A stretch of 64,000 nt of DNA, from the NCBI RefSeq assembly GCF_018860155.1, contig NZ_JAHKNI010000003.1:673063-737062 (forward strand). Reading direction: 5' to 3'. A program made the position numbers and the translations under genes. This stretch comes from Nocardia albiluteola (GTDB lineage Bacteria > Actinomycetota > Actinomycetes > Mycobacteriales > Mycobacteriaceae). The notes under the pieces were generated by a model that did not search any database, was not told the DNA's origin, and saw only the letters and a program-made list of their open reading frames with translations. This document shows positions 27,064 through 36,576 of this stretch, piece by piece. Numbering within the stretch: position 1 is the stretch's first letter; every line of letters begins with the position of its first letter.

Positions 27064-28667
27064 GGGCGCTCACCGAATCCGCCTGGCCGGCGGATACCAG
27101 CCGGCCTGTCCTCGATATCTCCGTGGGCGAACTGTTGGAGCAGGCCGCAGCCGAGGTGCCCGATAGGCTCGCTCTGGTATCGGTTGCTCCGGAACGCGAA
27201 GCTCGCACCTGGACCTACGCAGAGTTGTGCGACGATGCCGAGCGGGCGGCCGCCTGGCTGCTCGACCGTTTCCGGCCGGGCGAACATGTCGCGGTATGGG
27301 CCCCGAACGTCCCGGAATGGATTGTGCTCCAGTACGGTGCCGCGCTCAGCGGACTGGTGCTCGTGACCACCAATCCCGCACTGCGCGGACTCGAACTCGA
27401 GTACGCCCTGGACAGGTCGCATGCGGTCGGCATCTTCTTCGTCGACAGCTTTCGTGGTTCCGATATGGCCGCACTTGTCCGAGCCGTACTTCCCGCGGTG
27501 CCCGCGGTGCGCGAGGCAATCGCCTTGGAGGGTTGGCTCGGAGAGGTGCGTAGTACCGCCAAGCGAGCGGAGCTGCCGGTTGTCGACCCCCGGTCCGCCA
27601 CCCAGATCCAGTTCACCTCCGGCACCACCGGTGGCGCGAAACCAGCGGTGCTCTCGCACCGGGCGATGGTCACCAATGCTGCCTTCGTCCGCGACCGCTG
27701 CACCGAGGCGCGGGCGGCGACGTTCGCCACCGCCCTGCCCCTGTTCCACACCGCGGGTTGCGGTCTGGCCGGGATGGGATCGGTGTATCAGCGGGGAACA
27801 CTGGTCCTCGGCGAGATCTTCGATCCGGCGACGATGCTTGCGGCTATACAGAATTACCGAGCTGAGATCTTCGGTGGCGTGCCCGCCATGCTGCACGCCA
27901 TGCTCGCGCATCCGGCGCTGGCCAGTTTCGATCTCGGTTCGCTGAAGGTCGTGATGTCCGGAGGCGATGCGGTCCCGCCTGCCCTGGTCGATGGTTGGGC
28001 GACGGCCTGCGGTGCTGTGACCAGCGCGGTCTACGGCCAGACCGAACTCGGTCCGATCGTCTGCCAGACGCGCCCGACGGACAGCCGCGAGGACAATCTC
28101 TTCACGGCGGGGCAGCCGCTTCCCCAGGTCGAAGTATCCATCCGCGATCCCGTTACCGGCGCGGTGCGGGCCACCGGGGTCGAGGGCGAAATCTGCGCGC
28201 GCGGATACCAGCAGATGATCGGCTATCTCGATATGCCGACCGAGACCGCCCAGACGATCGATGCCGACGGCCGGCTGCACACCGGCGACCTCGGAACGAT
28301 GGACGAACGCGGATATGTGCGGGTCACGGGACGGCTGAAGGACATGATCATTCGTGGCGGGGAGAACATCTATCCGCGCGAGATCGAGGAGGTCTTGGCC
28401 GCGCACCCCGCGATCACCGACGCGGTCGTGCTCGGTCTGCCCGACCCTGCGTGGGGCGAAAGTGTGGCAGCCGTCGTCCGGCTCGACCCGGCGCAGCAGT
28501 CTCCCGCCTCGGGCGAACTGCACGACTACCTGCGAGAACGCCTCGCGCCGCATAAAACCCCGAAGTCCTGGTTCATTGGCGAGAGCTGGCCGGTGACTGC
28601 CCTGGGCAAGGTCCAGAAATTCCGGCTTCGCGATCAGATCGCCAACGGTGAACTCAGGCCGTTGTGA
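27060..28667 (+). CDS. Acyl-CoA synthetase (AMP-forming)
   Basis: 535 residues of the adenylate-forming family: FTSGTTGGAKPAVLSH is the P-loop-like motif, YGQTELGPI the A5 motif, TGDLGTMDERGYV the A7 region, GRLKDMIIRGGENIYPREIE the A8 hinge, and the catalytic lysine is in ALGKVQKF. It activates a carboxylic acid to its CoA thioester for the neighbouring crotonase. Translationally coupled at both ends. Confidence 0.92.
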   Translation: MRALTESAWPADTSRPVLDISVGELLEQAAAEVPDRLALVSVAPEREARTWTYAELCDDAERAAAWLLDRFRPGEHVAVWAPNVPEWIVLQYGAALSGLVLVTTNPALRGLELEYALDRSHAVGIFFVDSFRGSDMAALVRAVLPAVPAVREAIALEGWLGEVRSTAKRAELPVVDPRSATQIQFTSGTTGGAKPAVLSHRAMVTNAAFVRDRCTEARAATFATALPLFHTAGCGLAGMGSVYQRGTLVLGEIFDPATMLAAIQNYRAEIFGGVPAMLHAMLAHPALASFDLGSLKVVMSGGDAVPPALVDGWATACGAVTSAVYGQTELGPIVCQTRPTDSREDNLFTAGQPLPQVEVSIRDPVTGAVRATGVEGEICARGYQQMIGYLDMPTETAQTIDADGRLHTGDLGTMDERGYVRVTGRLKDMIIRGGENIYPREIEEVLAAHPAITDAVVLGLPDPAWGESVAAVVRLDPAQQSPASGELHDYLRERLAPHKTPKSWFIGESWPVTALGKVQKFRLRDQIANGELRPL

Positions 28668-29266
28668 ACCGGAAACCGGGAGGCCTGACGCGTAGAGAAC
28701 AGCACGCGAGAACGCGTCAGGTCCTTCTGGACGCCACGATCAGATGTCTGGTCGACCATGGTTACGCGGGCACGACAACACAACGGATCCAGGACGCGGC
28801 CGGGGTCTCGAGGGGTGCGCTGCTGCATCATTTCGGCTCGAAATCGGAGTTGCTCGTCGCTGCGATCCACCACATCGCCGATATCCGCCTGCACCACGTC
28901 GGTGAACTCGTTACCGATCTCGGCGACGGACCCGAGGCCCTGGAGCAGCTGGTGCACGCGATCCGATCGGCGATGGCGGGCCCTCCCTTTCAGGCCGCTA
29001 TCGAACTGTGGGCCGCCGCCCGCACCGACCGGGAGTTGCGCGCCGCGCTGCTGCCCGCGGAGACGAGACTGGGCTGCGCCCTTCGCACGCTTTTCCACCG
29101 CCACGCGGGCATCCCCGATCCCGGCGCAGCGCGTATCGCATTCGAGTCGCTGATGGCCCTTATCCGAGGGCTCGAACTGACCCGCATCATACGAACCGAT
29201 CAGTCCCTGGCCGACCAGATCATCGAGGACTGGCTCAGCAACGTCGCCCGGCTGCGCCGAGAATGA
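28664..29266 (+). CDS. TetR-family regulator
   Basis: 200 residues. HTH: TRQVLLDATIRCLVDHGYAG to VSRGALLHHFGSKSELL. The GTG start overlaps the ligase stop by 4 bases, so it is co-translated with the crotonase/ligase operon it probably controls. Its stop lies 4 bases before the convergent P450 stop codon. Confidence 0.9.
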   Translation: MNRKPGGLTRREQHARTRQVLLDATIRCLVDHGYAGTTTQRIQDAAGVSRGALLHHFGSKSELLVAAIHHIADIRLHHVGELVTDLGDGPEALEQLVHAIRSAMAGPPFQAAIELWAAARTDRELRAALLPAETRLGCALRTLFHRHAGIPDPGAARIAFESLMALIRGLELTRIIRTDQSLADQIIEDWLSNVARLRRE

Positions 29267-29269
29267 CGG

Positions 29270-30514
29270 CTACACCGGCGTGAGCGGAGGCGACGCGGGG
29301 AAATGGACGGGTAGCGTAGTCAGTGCACGATGGAAAGCGCCTGTCCGCCAAGTCAGCTCGGCGGCCGGCACTCCGAGACGCAGCTCGGGCAAGCCGTCGA
29401 GCAACTGGTCGATGGCGTCCTGAGCGATCAGGTAGGCCAGCGAATTGGCCGGACACCGATGCGGCCCGCCGCCGAAGGCCAGGTGAGCACGATTGCCGAT
29501 GTGCTGGTCCGTGCCGATCACCGGATCTGTGTTGCAGCCCGCCAAACTGATGACCACGGGCTGGTTGGCAGGCAACCAGAAGTCATCAATGAGGATCGGC
29601 TGCCGCGGGAAAACGAAACAGAAGTTGGCCATCGGCGGATCGTTGAACAGGACTTCATCGAGCGCGTCACGGGTCGACAGGCTTCCGCCCACGACGCTGC
29701 CCCCGAACTGTTCGTCGGTGAGGATGACGCGCAGCGCATTGGCTATCAAGTTCTGCAGCGGTTCGATGCCTGCCCCGTAGAGCGTGGCCACCTGGTTCAC
29801 GATCTCGGAGTCGCTCAGGTCGGTCGAGTACCGAATTATCCGGGTCGTCACGTCGTCGCCGGGCTCGGCGCGCTTGAGATCGATCAACTCCAGCAACGAC
29901 TCGATGAGAACCCTGCCTCCGCGCTCGGCATCGACGCCCTCGAACATCGCCGCCATCCCGGCAGCGGCGCGCTGCGCGATCTCGGTCGGGGACCCCATCA
30001 GAACATTCAGCACGCCGAACGTGAGCGGAAAAGCATACTGCTGGATCAGGTCCGCGGATCCGTCCTCGCAGAACGAGTTGATCAACTGGACAGCGACCCG
30101 TTCGACCGTGTCGTGCACGCGGTACGGATTGACATCCGCGAGGCCCGCGACGATGGCCTGCCGATACCGGGCGTGAACGGCGCCGTCGTTACGCCGCGCG
30201 TTCGGTCGCCACTGCATGAGCGGAAGCACCGGGCAATCCGTCGCGATGTTCTGTTGCCAGGCACGCGGATCGGCCGGAAACCGCTCCGGATCGTTGAAGA
30301 TCTGCAACGCCGTGTAGTACCCGATCACCAGTGTGGCAGGCACGCCAGGCGCCAATTCCACCGGAACCAGAGACCCGTACTGTTCACGCATCGCTTGATA
30401 GGCGCTGTGCGGGTCCTTTGCGAAATCCTTTGCATACAGGGAAATTCGCGGTCCGTCGATATCGATCGGTGAACCGTGCAGAGGCCGGCCCGATCGATGG
30501 CTGGAAGTCGTCAC
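29270..30514 (-). CDS. Cytochrome P450 lacking the ExxR motif (CYP157-like)
   Basis: 414 residues from GTG 30514. The haem-binding loop FGGGPHRCPANSLA is intact. Two otherwise near-universal features are changed: the I-helix reads GAGIEPLQ, with proline where the oxygen-activating threonine stands, and the K-helix reads DEVLFNDPP, with no arginine of ExxR. This combination is known from Streptomyces CYP157 proteins. Substrate unknown; it faces the acyl-CoA ligase operon and ends 4 bases from the TetR stop. Confidence 0.87.
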   Translation of the reverse strand: MTTSSHRSGRPLHGSPIDIDGPRISLYAKDFAKDPHSAYQAMREQYGSLVPVELAPGVPATLVIGYYTALQIFNDPERFPADPRAWQQNIATDCPVLPLMQWRPNARRNDGAVHARYRQAIVAGLADVNPYRVHDTVERVAVQLINSFCEDGSADLIQQYAFPLTFGVLNVLMGSPTEIAQRAAAGMAAMFEGVDAERGGRVLIESLLELIDLKRAEPGDDVTTRIIRYSTDLSDSEIVNQVATLYGAGIEPLQNLIANALRVILTDEQFGGSVVGGSLSTRDALDEVLFNDPPMANFCFVFPRQPILIDDFWLPANQPVVISLAGCNTDPVIGTDQHIGNRAHLAFGGGPHRCPANSLAYLIAQDAIDQLLDGLPELRLGVPAAELTWRTGAFHRALTTLPVHFPASPPLTPV

Positions 30515-30769
30515 GAACGAATCCTAGGCGGTAGACCGGAGTTATCGGCCGAGATGCGAACGATGTGCCCAGGTTGCGTAGCAGGCGGAACAGCTCTCGA
30601 CCGGCCGGACTCATCACGAAACTCTATGCCGCCCAACAAGATCGTGAAGTGATGCTGGAGTACCGAGGTGTCCGGCGCGCGCGGCGGCGGGCGCCGTCGA
30701 TGGCGAGGTCGGATATTCGAACGGTCCGAATGCCTGGCGCCGTCATGGCTTTCACCGATCCGTGTCGGC

Positions 30770-31049
30770 TGTGGATCTCAGTGGTGGTGTGGCCGGTTCC
30801 GCCACGGCCGTCTGCGCCGACGAGCTGGGCCTGGTCTCACCCCGCACCTTCGGACCCGCACCGGGTGGTCGGTCGATGGGCACCGGATCGAGGCGCCGCC
30901 GGAATATCTCGCGAGGCCCGGGCAAGATCTGGGTCTACGGATCGATCCGCGTCCGCGACGGCCAGGCGGTCACCCTCACCGACCACACCGAAATCGAGGT
31001 CGTGGCGGGTGTCGAGTTTGCTTCGCGCCTACTGTGCGTGTCGTATTGA
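30770..31049 (+). pseudogene. IS630-family transposase relic
   Basis: Pieces of an IS630 transposase core read in more than one frame: VCADELGLVSPRTF (with the second catalytic aspartate, C-x-D-E-L-G), WSVDGHRIEAPPEY in a neighbouring frame, then GPGKIWVYGSIRVRDGQAVT. At least two frameshifts separate them and the rest is missing. The gap before the GH65 gene is otherwise empty. Confidence 0.7.
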
Positions 31050-31072
31050 CCGACGCCCGTCCGACTCTGAGG

Positions 31073-33376
31073 ATGGGCGGCGTGACCTGGATCGGGAGCA
31101 TAGTGCGGGCGCGGGGTGGGTGGCTGTGGATGGCGTTGGTCGTACAGGCCAGTGTGGTAGTCCCGGTGACGCTGGTGCCCGGTATCGCAGGCGCGAACCA
31201 CGGCGCGGATGCGGAGTGGTCGGCCACTTCGGATATGTTCGCTCCGAACGATTTTCGAGCCGCCCCGTATCTGGGTAACGGGCGGATCGGCACGATGCTG
31301 CCACCCAGCGGCGGTGGGTATCACGATTACGGTGACACCGCACGCACGGCGTATCCGTTGCAGCAGCCTCGGTATACCGGCACGTACTTGGCGGGTTTCT
31401 ATGCGCAGGCGGCTCCGTCACCTCAGTACACACAGGTGATCGCGGCGTTACCGGCCTGGTCGGGGTTCACCGTCGGGGTCACCGGCCATCAATATTACGC
31501 CGACGTGGATCCGGCGGCCGTGCACGGCTACAGGCAGACGCTGGATTACCGGACCGCCACGGCGACAACGCAAGTCACCTGGGCACCGGATCGCGAGCAT
31601 CGGGTACGGCTCCGTTACGACACGTTCGTGTCCCGCTCGCGACCCGATCTGGCAGTGCAGCGGTTGACCCTCACCCCAGACTTCTCGGGAGATCTCGAAG
31701 TCACCGATCTGATCGACACCGCCGCCGCGCGACGGGTGTCCCCGGTGACCGCCTTCGCCGATCCGGCCCGCAAGCAGAGCGTCGCCGGGGTGCGCGCGGA
31801 CGGCTCGGCGGACACCGCGTTCGTGGTTTCGGCCGTCGATACGCCGCAGCGCACCGCGACCGCAGCGCTGCCCGGCACCAGCGGGATCCGCTACACCACG
31901 CCGGTGACCGAGAGTGGCAGTTACATCTTCACCAAGTACGTGGGGATCTCGTCCACCGACTACGGTCCCGATCCGCAGGCCGCCGCCACCACCGCGGCCG
32001 AGTCCGGCCGTGCGGAGGGTTACGACGCCGAATACAGCACGCATACCGCCGCGTGGGACCAGCTGTGGCAGAAAGGGATCGATACCCCCGGCCGCGACGA
32101 CTACACCCGGTGGGTCCACGCGGCCCTGTATTCGGTGCTGGCCAGTGTCCGCGCAGGCGAACGGTGGGCAGTGCAGCCCGCGGGACTGTCGTCCGACGAC
32201 TACGGCGGCATGACGTTCTGGGATGCCGACACCTGGATCTTCCCGACACTGCTGGCGCTGTATCCGGACCTGGCGCGCACGATAGTCGACTTCCGTGGCG
32301 CCGCCCTGGCCACCGCGCGGGCCAACGCTCGCGGTTACGGGCTGCCGGGTGCGTTGTATCCGTGGAACGACGGCCCCGCCCAGCGGTGTGCCTCACCGAC
32401 GGTCTGCGGGCTTACCGAGGAGCATCTGCACAACGAAATCGCCCTGGCCCAGTGGCAGTACTACACCGCTACCGGCGATCGGCACTGGTTGCATACCAGG
32501 GGTGCCCCGGTGATCACCGCGATCGCCGACTACCTCACCGCTCGGATCGGCCCGAAAATGCCCGACGGCAAATACCATTACGTGCCCGCGGCCGGTGCCG
32601 ACGAGTACGTCCCCCTATCGGTCGACAATGCCCTCACCAACGGCGGCGTGATGAACACGATGCGTATCGCCGCCCACGCCGCCGGGTTGGCCGGGCTGCC
32701 GGTCGACCCGCGCTGGGCCGACATCGCTGCCAACATGGCCATGCCACCCGACATCGCCCCTGGCGTACCCGCCGAATACCTCGGGTACGCGGGCGCGCCG
32801 ATCAAGCAGGCGGATACCGTCCTGCTCAGCTATCCGTTCTCCTACGCCGCACCCGGGTATTCGCCGGTCGACACCCTGCACTACTACTTCGACCGGACCG
32901 ACCCCGGCGGCCCGAACATGAGTAACGCCGTCGGCGCGATCCTCAGCGCCGAATACGACCCCTGCCGTACCCAGTACTACCTGGACCAGTCGGTGCAGCC
33001 ATACGTGCGCGGTCCCTACAGCTTCCAGTCCGAGGCCCGCGGTGAGCGTTCCGGCGCCAACACAATCGGCCAGGCGGCCTGGATCTTCGTTACCGGCGCG
33101 GCGGGTTTCCTGCAGGGACTGCTCTACGCCCCGACCGGTCTGCGCTGGACCGATGCGAGTCCGCGACTGAACCCCATGCTGCCCAACGGATTCCCACACG
33201 GCATGACCATCCGCGGGCTCTCGGTGGGCGCGAGCACCATCACCGTCCGCATCGCCCCGGACACAACGACGCTCACCCTCACCTCCGGTGACCCGATCAC
33301 CTTCGACACCCCCGCGGGCCCGAAAACCGTCACCTCGACACGACCGCTACGGATACCCACCCGATCAGCCTGCTAG
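31073..33376 (+). CDS. Secreted glycoside hydrolase family 65 (acid trehalase-like)
   Basis: 767 residues. A hydrophobic signal segment (WLWMALVVQASVVVPVTLV) ends near AGA at residue 42. The family order follows: N-terminal beta-sandwich (residues about 60-330), then an (alpha/alpha)6 barrel with GMTFWDADTWIFPTLL and the catalytic acid region GLTEEHLHNEIALAQWQYY, and a small C-terminal beta domain. GH65 enzymes split or phosphorolyse alpha-glucosidic disaccharides such as trehalose; an exported acid-trehalase role fits mycolate bacteria that release trehalose outside. ATG 31073 is picked because it starts just before the signal peptide. Confidence 0.87.
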   Translation: MGGVTWIGSIVRARGGWLWMALVVQASVVVPVTLVPGIAGANHGADAEWSATSDMFAPNDFRAAPYLGNGRIGTMLPPSGGGYHDYGDTARTAYPLQQPRYTGTYLAGFYAQAAPSPQYTQVIAALPAWSGFTVGVTGHQYYADVDPAAVHGYRQTLDYRTATATTQVTWAPDREHRVRLRYDTFVSRSRPDLAVQRLTLTPDFSGDLEVTDLIDTAAARRVSPVTAFADPARKQSVAGVRADGSADTAFVVSAVDTPQRTATAALPGTSGIRYTTPVTESGSYIFTKYVGISSTDYGPDPQAAATTAAESGRAEGYDAEYSTHTAAWDQLWQKGIDTPGRDDYTRWVHAALYSVLASVRAGERWAVQPAGLSSDDYGGMTFWDADTWIFPTLLALYPDLARTIVDFRGAALATARANARGYGLPGALYPWNDGPAQRCASPTVCGLTEEHLHNEIALAQWQYYTATGDRHWLHTRGAPVITAIADYLTARIGPKMPDGKYHYVPAAGADEYVPLSVDNALTNGGVMNTMRIAAHAAGLAGLPVDPRWADIAANMAMPPDIAPGVPAEYLGYAGAPIKQADTVLLSYPFSYAAPGYSPVDTLHYYFDRTDPGGPNMSNAVGAILSAEYDPCRTQYYLDQSVQPYVRGPYSFQSEARGERSGANTIGQAAWIFVTGAAGFLQGLLYAPTGLRWTDASPRLNPMLPNGFPHGMTIRGLSVGASTITVRIAPDTTTLTLTSGDPITFDTPAGPKTVTSTRPLRIPTRSAC

Positions 33377-33382
33377 CCACAG

Positions 33383-33703
33383 TTGCAAGCCCTGTTGTTC
33401 TTCGATCTGGACGACGGCGGGCCCCGCAACCTCGAGAGCATGGGCCGACGCTGGCGACCGCTGGCCGCCGCGCTCGGACTGCCCGAAGGGGTCACACCGC
33501 ACCGCTTGCGCAAACACCTTGGTACCGAGGGCATCTCGGCCGGGCTGGACGTGACCGAGGTCGCCGACCAGTCGGTCAACACCTCCCGTGTACTGCGGAA
33601 ATCGTCCGTGTGTCGGCATCAGCCACACGCCGACGTGACTGCACTCATCGGCAACAAGCTCGGCCCCGCACTCAAGGAGGTCGCACGCCGCCGCACCGGC
33701 TAG
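33383..33703 (+). pseudogene. Tyrosine recombinase C-terminal relic
   Basis: About 106 codons read like the last third of an actinobacterial integrase: WRPLAAALGLPEGVTPHRLRKHLGTEG carries the H-x-L-R box, and VTEVADQ follows where the G-H box should be but has no G-H. No catalytic N-terminal domain precedes it; the GH65 stop is 7 bases upstream. Not functional. Confidence 0.6.
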
Positions 33704-33751
33704 GGTCACGTACCGAACCGAGGGGTGGCACCGCAGCTGCCACCCCTCAAC

Positions 33752-34939
33752 TCACTTCGACACAGGCTCCAGGCTTTCCAAATACGTCGCGACTGCATGG
33801 CCGCGGTTGGTCACACCAAGTTTTTGCAGAATGCGTTTCACATGCGACTTAACGGTCTCCTCGGACAAGGAAAACGATGTCGCGATCTCCCGGTTGGTGG
33901 CCCCGGTGGTCATCAGCCGCAGGACCTCGTACTCCCGTCGGGTCAGATCGGAGACGACTTCGCTGCGACTTTGCCACGGCACTATCGGGGCTGGTTCGTC
34001 GGATCCCAACAGCGGAATGCCACCGGCCAGGTTGCCCAGTACACGGCCTGCCGAGCGTGCGAGCTGTTCGGCGCCCCTTTGCTGAAACTGCAATTGCTCG
34101 ATCAGGATCGCTCGCTCCACGATCTGTCCCAGCGAGGCGGCGAAGGAGGCGATGACGTCACGGTCGACCTCATCTACCGGCCGATCGCTGAAATACGCAT
34201 CGCCGTGTATCGTCGCGACGACATCTCCATCAGCGATCACCGGCGCACCGACATAGTTTGAGGCTTGCATCTTTTGCACGATCGGCTGAAACGCGTTGGG
34301 GTCGTTCAGTGCATCGGTGACGATCGCCGGGGAGCGGCGCCGAATCATCAGCGCCTCGGGGCGTTGTGGCACCAGATCGTATCTGGTACTGGCCGAAAGG
34401 GCCTGGCAGTCCCGCGCCCACTCGTCGTGATCGACGAAAACGGTGGCGACGGCGCGCAATAGGTCGCCCTCATGGTGGAAAACCATCGACCGCTCGATCC
34501 CGGGAAGGTCGCACATCGTCGTGGCCGCGCGTTCAAAAAGGGTCTTGACACCCACTAACGGGGACAACCGCGCGCTCACCTGTTGCCCGACGGTGAGCAT
34601 ACGCAGCCGCTCCTCACGGACGGCCTGCCGATGGTTGGACCGGATGTCCTGAAGCTCGAGGGTGATTTCACACAGTTCGGCGAGTTCTCGCGGGTCCCTG
34701 GTGATGGCACGGTCACACATCGCGCGAAGCAGTTCGTCGTGGAGTTCGTCCGCGCGAGCGCCCAGCTCGGTCAGGAATCGGTCCTTGTCGACGTCGACGC
34801 GGGCGAGTCGTCGAACCGGCAGCATGTCGGCCGCGTTGGCGAACGCGCGTTGGTAACTGCGCACAAGTCCTGCCGACGTGGACTGCCAGGTGTCGCGTAC
34901 CTGCTTCCGGTCGGATGCCGAGGAGAATTCAACCGGCAT
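33752..34939 (-). CDS. GAF-domain LuxR-family transcriptional regulator
   Basis: 395 residues. An N-terminal helical region of about 120 residues, a GAF-like sensor domain (VKTLFERAATTMCDLPGIE to VERAILIEQLQF, about 130-285) and a C-terminal LuxR HTH (LTRREYEVLRLMTTGATNREIA, SEETVKSHVKRILQKLGV). Such regulators of the actinobacterial catabolic type respond to acyl or aromatic ligands. The target is not evident; the GH65 gene is convergent. Confidence 0.87.
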   Translation of the reverse strand: MPVEFSSASDRKQVRDTWQSTSAGLVRSYQRAFANAADMLPVRRLARVDVDKDRFLTELGARADELHDELLRAMCDRAITRDPRELAELCEITLELQDIRSNHRQAVREERLRMLTVGQQVSARLSPLVGVKTLFERAATTMCDLPGIERSMVFHHEGDLLRAVATVFVDHDEWARDCQALSASTRYDLVPQRPEALMIRRRSPAIVTDALNDPNAFQPIVQKMQASNYVGAPVIADGDVVATIHGDAYFSDRPVDEVDRDVIASFAASLGQIVERAILIEQLQFQQRGAEQLARSAGRVLGNLAGGIPLLGSDEPAPIVPWQSRSEVVSDLTRREYEVLRLMTTGATNREIATSFSLSEETVKSHVKRILQKLGVTNRGHAVATYLESLEPVSK

Positions 34940-35655
34940 CGCTGCGCCTCAATGCTAGCGCCACCGGCCTTGCCAGCGGCCGCTTCGCACGGGGGCAACC
35001 CATCCGACGACTAGCTACTGGTGTGACGCGCCGCCCCCTGGCGACCACAAGGGGGGCGGGACGAGGGGAATCAGCGTTGGCCCGAATCGTCGATACCAGC
35101 CGCTGCGCAAGCTCGCCGGGACCGCGCTTCGGTACCACGCCGATCGGCGCCAACCACGCTTCGATCTCCACGCATATTATGGTAGCCATCGTCTTGCGTC
35201 CTGAATGCTGGACCAGGGGGTGACGCGTTCCAACAACCCCGGCGGGCAGTTGCCCGTTGTGGCCGGCGACGAACCACTGGGCGTAGTTGGTGAAAGTGCG
35301 ACGACTGCAACGCACGCTATGGGCTGCGGCCCAGCAGTCCGAGCGTCGGCGTTTCCACGCCCAGTACGACCCTATCCACAGGGGTGACATCCTGGGGGGC
35401 GTCGGCAACAGAGGTACGGCCGGGATTGATTGTGCGACCCTGGTCGCGGTGGAGGAATGCGATCTTGTGAAGGTTATTCCTCTCAGACTCGAACACCGTC
35501 AGCGGCAGAGCCCCGTCCACCGGCAGCATCCTTGTTCGTCTTCACTCGGCGAAACGCTTCGTGCACAGCCCATTTCGAGATTTCGCAGGCACCGGGCCTA
35601 AATACGGCGTTGCTGGCAGCGAAAACTACTGGGCACGAGCATGTTTCGGTGACGG
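34940..35655. other. Long intergenic region, no gene recognised
   Basis: Contains the presumed promoter of the LuxR-type regulator at its left side. Open frames on the minus strand reach about 160 codons but show no family motif and no normal start context. Flanked by mobile-DNA relics, so decayed sequence is likely. Confidence 0.45.
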
Positions 35656-35751
35656 CACCCTCGATCGGGCAAGCATCGTCATGGCAGCGGCAGCATCCAG
35701 GTCATCACCGCACCCGACAGATGGCCGCTGTGGACCCGCGTGGGCGACTGA
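35656..35751 (+). pseudogene. DDE transposase (IS5/DDE_Tnp_4-type) relic
   Basis: A fragment reading SGKHRHGSGSIQVITAPDRW, then PLWTRVGD and a stop. The S-G-K-H-x-x-H-G / I-Q-V-I-x-A-P-D pattern is the strand region around the first to second catalytic residues of DDE_Tnp_4 transposases. Only about 30 codons survive. Confidence 0.45.
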
Positions 35752-35774
35752 GCGCGGGCCGGATCACCCCTTTC

Positions 35775-35797
35775 GAGGGACGAAGATCCCTCTTTTT
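35775..35797 (+). terminator. Rho-independent terminator-like hairpin
   Basis: Stem GAGGGA / TCCCTC with a 6-base loop, followed immediately by five T. It lies 177 bases before the UbiX-like gene. It could end transcription from the decayed region upstream or act as an attenuator in the leader of the decarboxylase operon. Confidence 0.6.
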
Positions 35798-35973
35798 GGT
35801 CTACCCCAGGTTGACTCGCGGTGATTGCATGAGATGCGTGGGTTGCAACCCGAGGAGGAGGACGCTCCTCCGGCGGGTCTACCAGATAGATGCACCTCCG
35901 TCCGAAAAGTGATTTCTAGGCGCGGACATCGAGGGCATATCAAGCACGCATGCAACAGTGGAGTGACTGTGGA

Positions 35974-36576
35974 ATGAGAAATATCATAGTAGGCATGACC
36001 GGGGCGACCGGCGCGATCTTTGGCGTCGAGTTGCTTCGTCAACTGCAGCAATATAGCGATGTGCACACACACTTGGTGCTATCGCGGTGGGCGCGAGCAA
36101 CCATTCATTTGGAGACAGGATTGTCCGCGCGCGACGTTGCTGACTTAGCCGATGTTGTCTATTCATGGGATGATCAGGCAGCGGCAATCTCATCGGGTTC
36201 GTACCAGATGGAGGGCATGGTGATCGTGCCGTGCAGCATGAAGACGCTGGCAGGGATCCGGACGGGCTATGCCGACGGGTTGATTGGCCGCGCAGCGGAC
36301 GTGACGCTGAAGGAACGGCGGCGGCTGGTGCTGGTGCCGCGTGAGAGTCCGCTGAGTGAAGTTCATCTAGAGAATATGCTGGCACTGGCTCGCATGGGCG
36401 TCAGTATCGTCCCGCCTATGCCGGCGTTCTACACGCATCCAAAATCCATCGACGACATCGTTCGTCACATCGTGACCCGAATTCTGGACCAGTTCGGCAT
36501 CGAATCACCTACCGCGAAACGGTGGAATGGTATGTCAGCCCAGAAGTCGTTGAACCTTAAGGCGGTGAATGTGTGA
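35974..36576 (+). CDS. ubiX: Flavin prenyltransferase, UbiX/Pad1 family
   Basis: 200 residues. The N-terminal flavin loop GMTGATGAIFG and the block VIVPCSMKTLAGIRTGYADG, then LVPRESPLS, are near-diagnostic. UbiX enzymes attach a dimethylallyl group to FMN, making the prenylated cofactor of UbiD. ATG 35974 has GGAG 10 bases upstream and gives the usual start; ATG 35950 adds eight residues. It overlaps the UbiD gene, so the pair is an operon. Confidence 0.93.
   Translation: MRNIIVGMTGATGAIFGVELLRQLQQYSDVHTHLVLSRWARATIHLETGLSARDVADLADVVYSWDDQAAAISSGSYQMEGMVIVPCSMKTLAGIRTGYADGLIGRAADVTLKERRRLVLVPRESPLSEVHLENMLALARMGVSIVPPMPAFYTHPKSIDDIVRHIVTRILDQFGIESPTAKRWNGMSAQKSLNLKAVNV

Noticed and set aside
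34929..35408. Minus-strand frame of about 160 codons upstream of the LuxR-type gene
   Set aside because: No motif and overlaps the regulator's promoter region; not supported as a gene.
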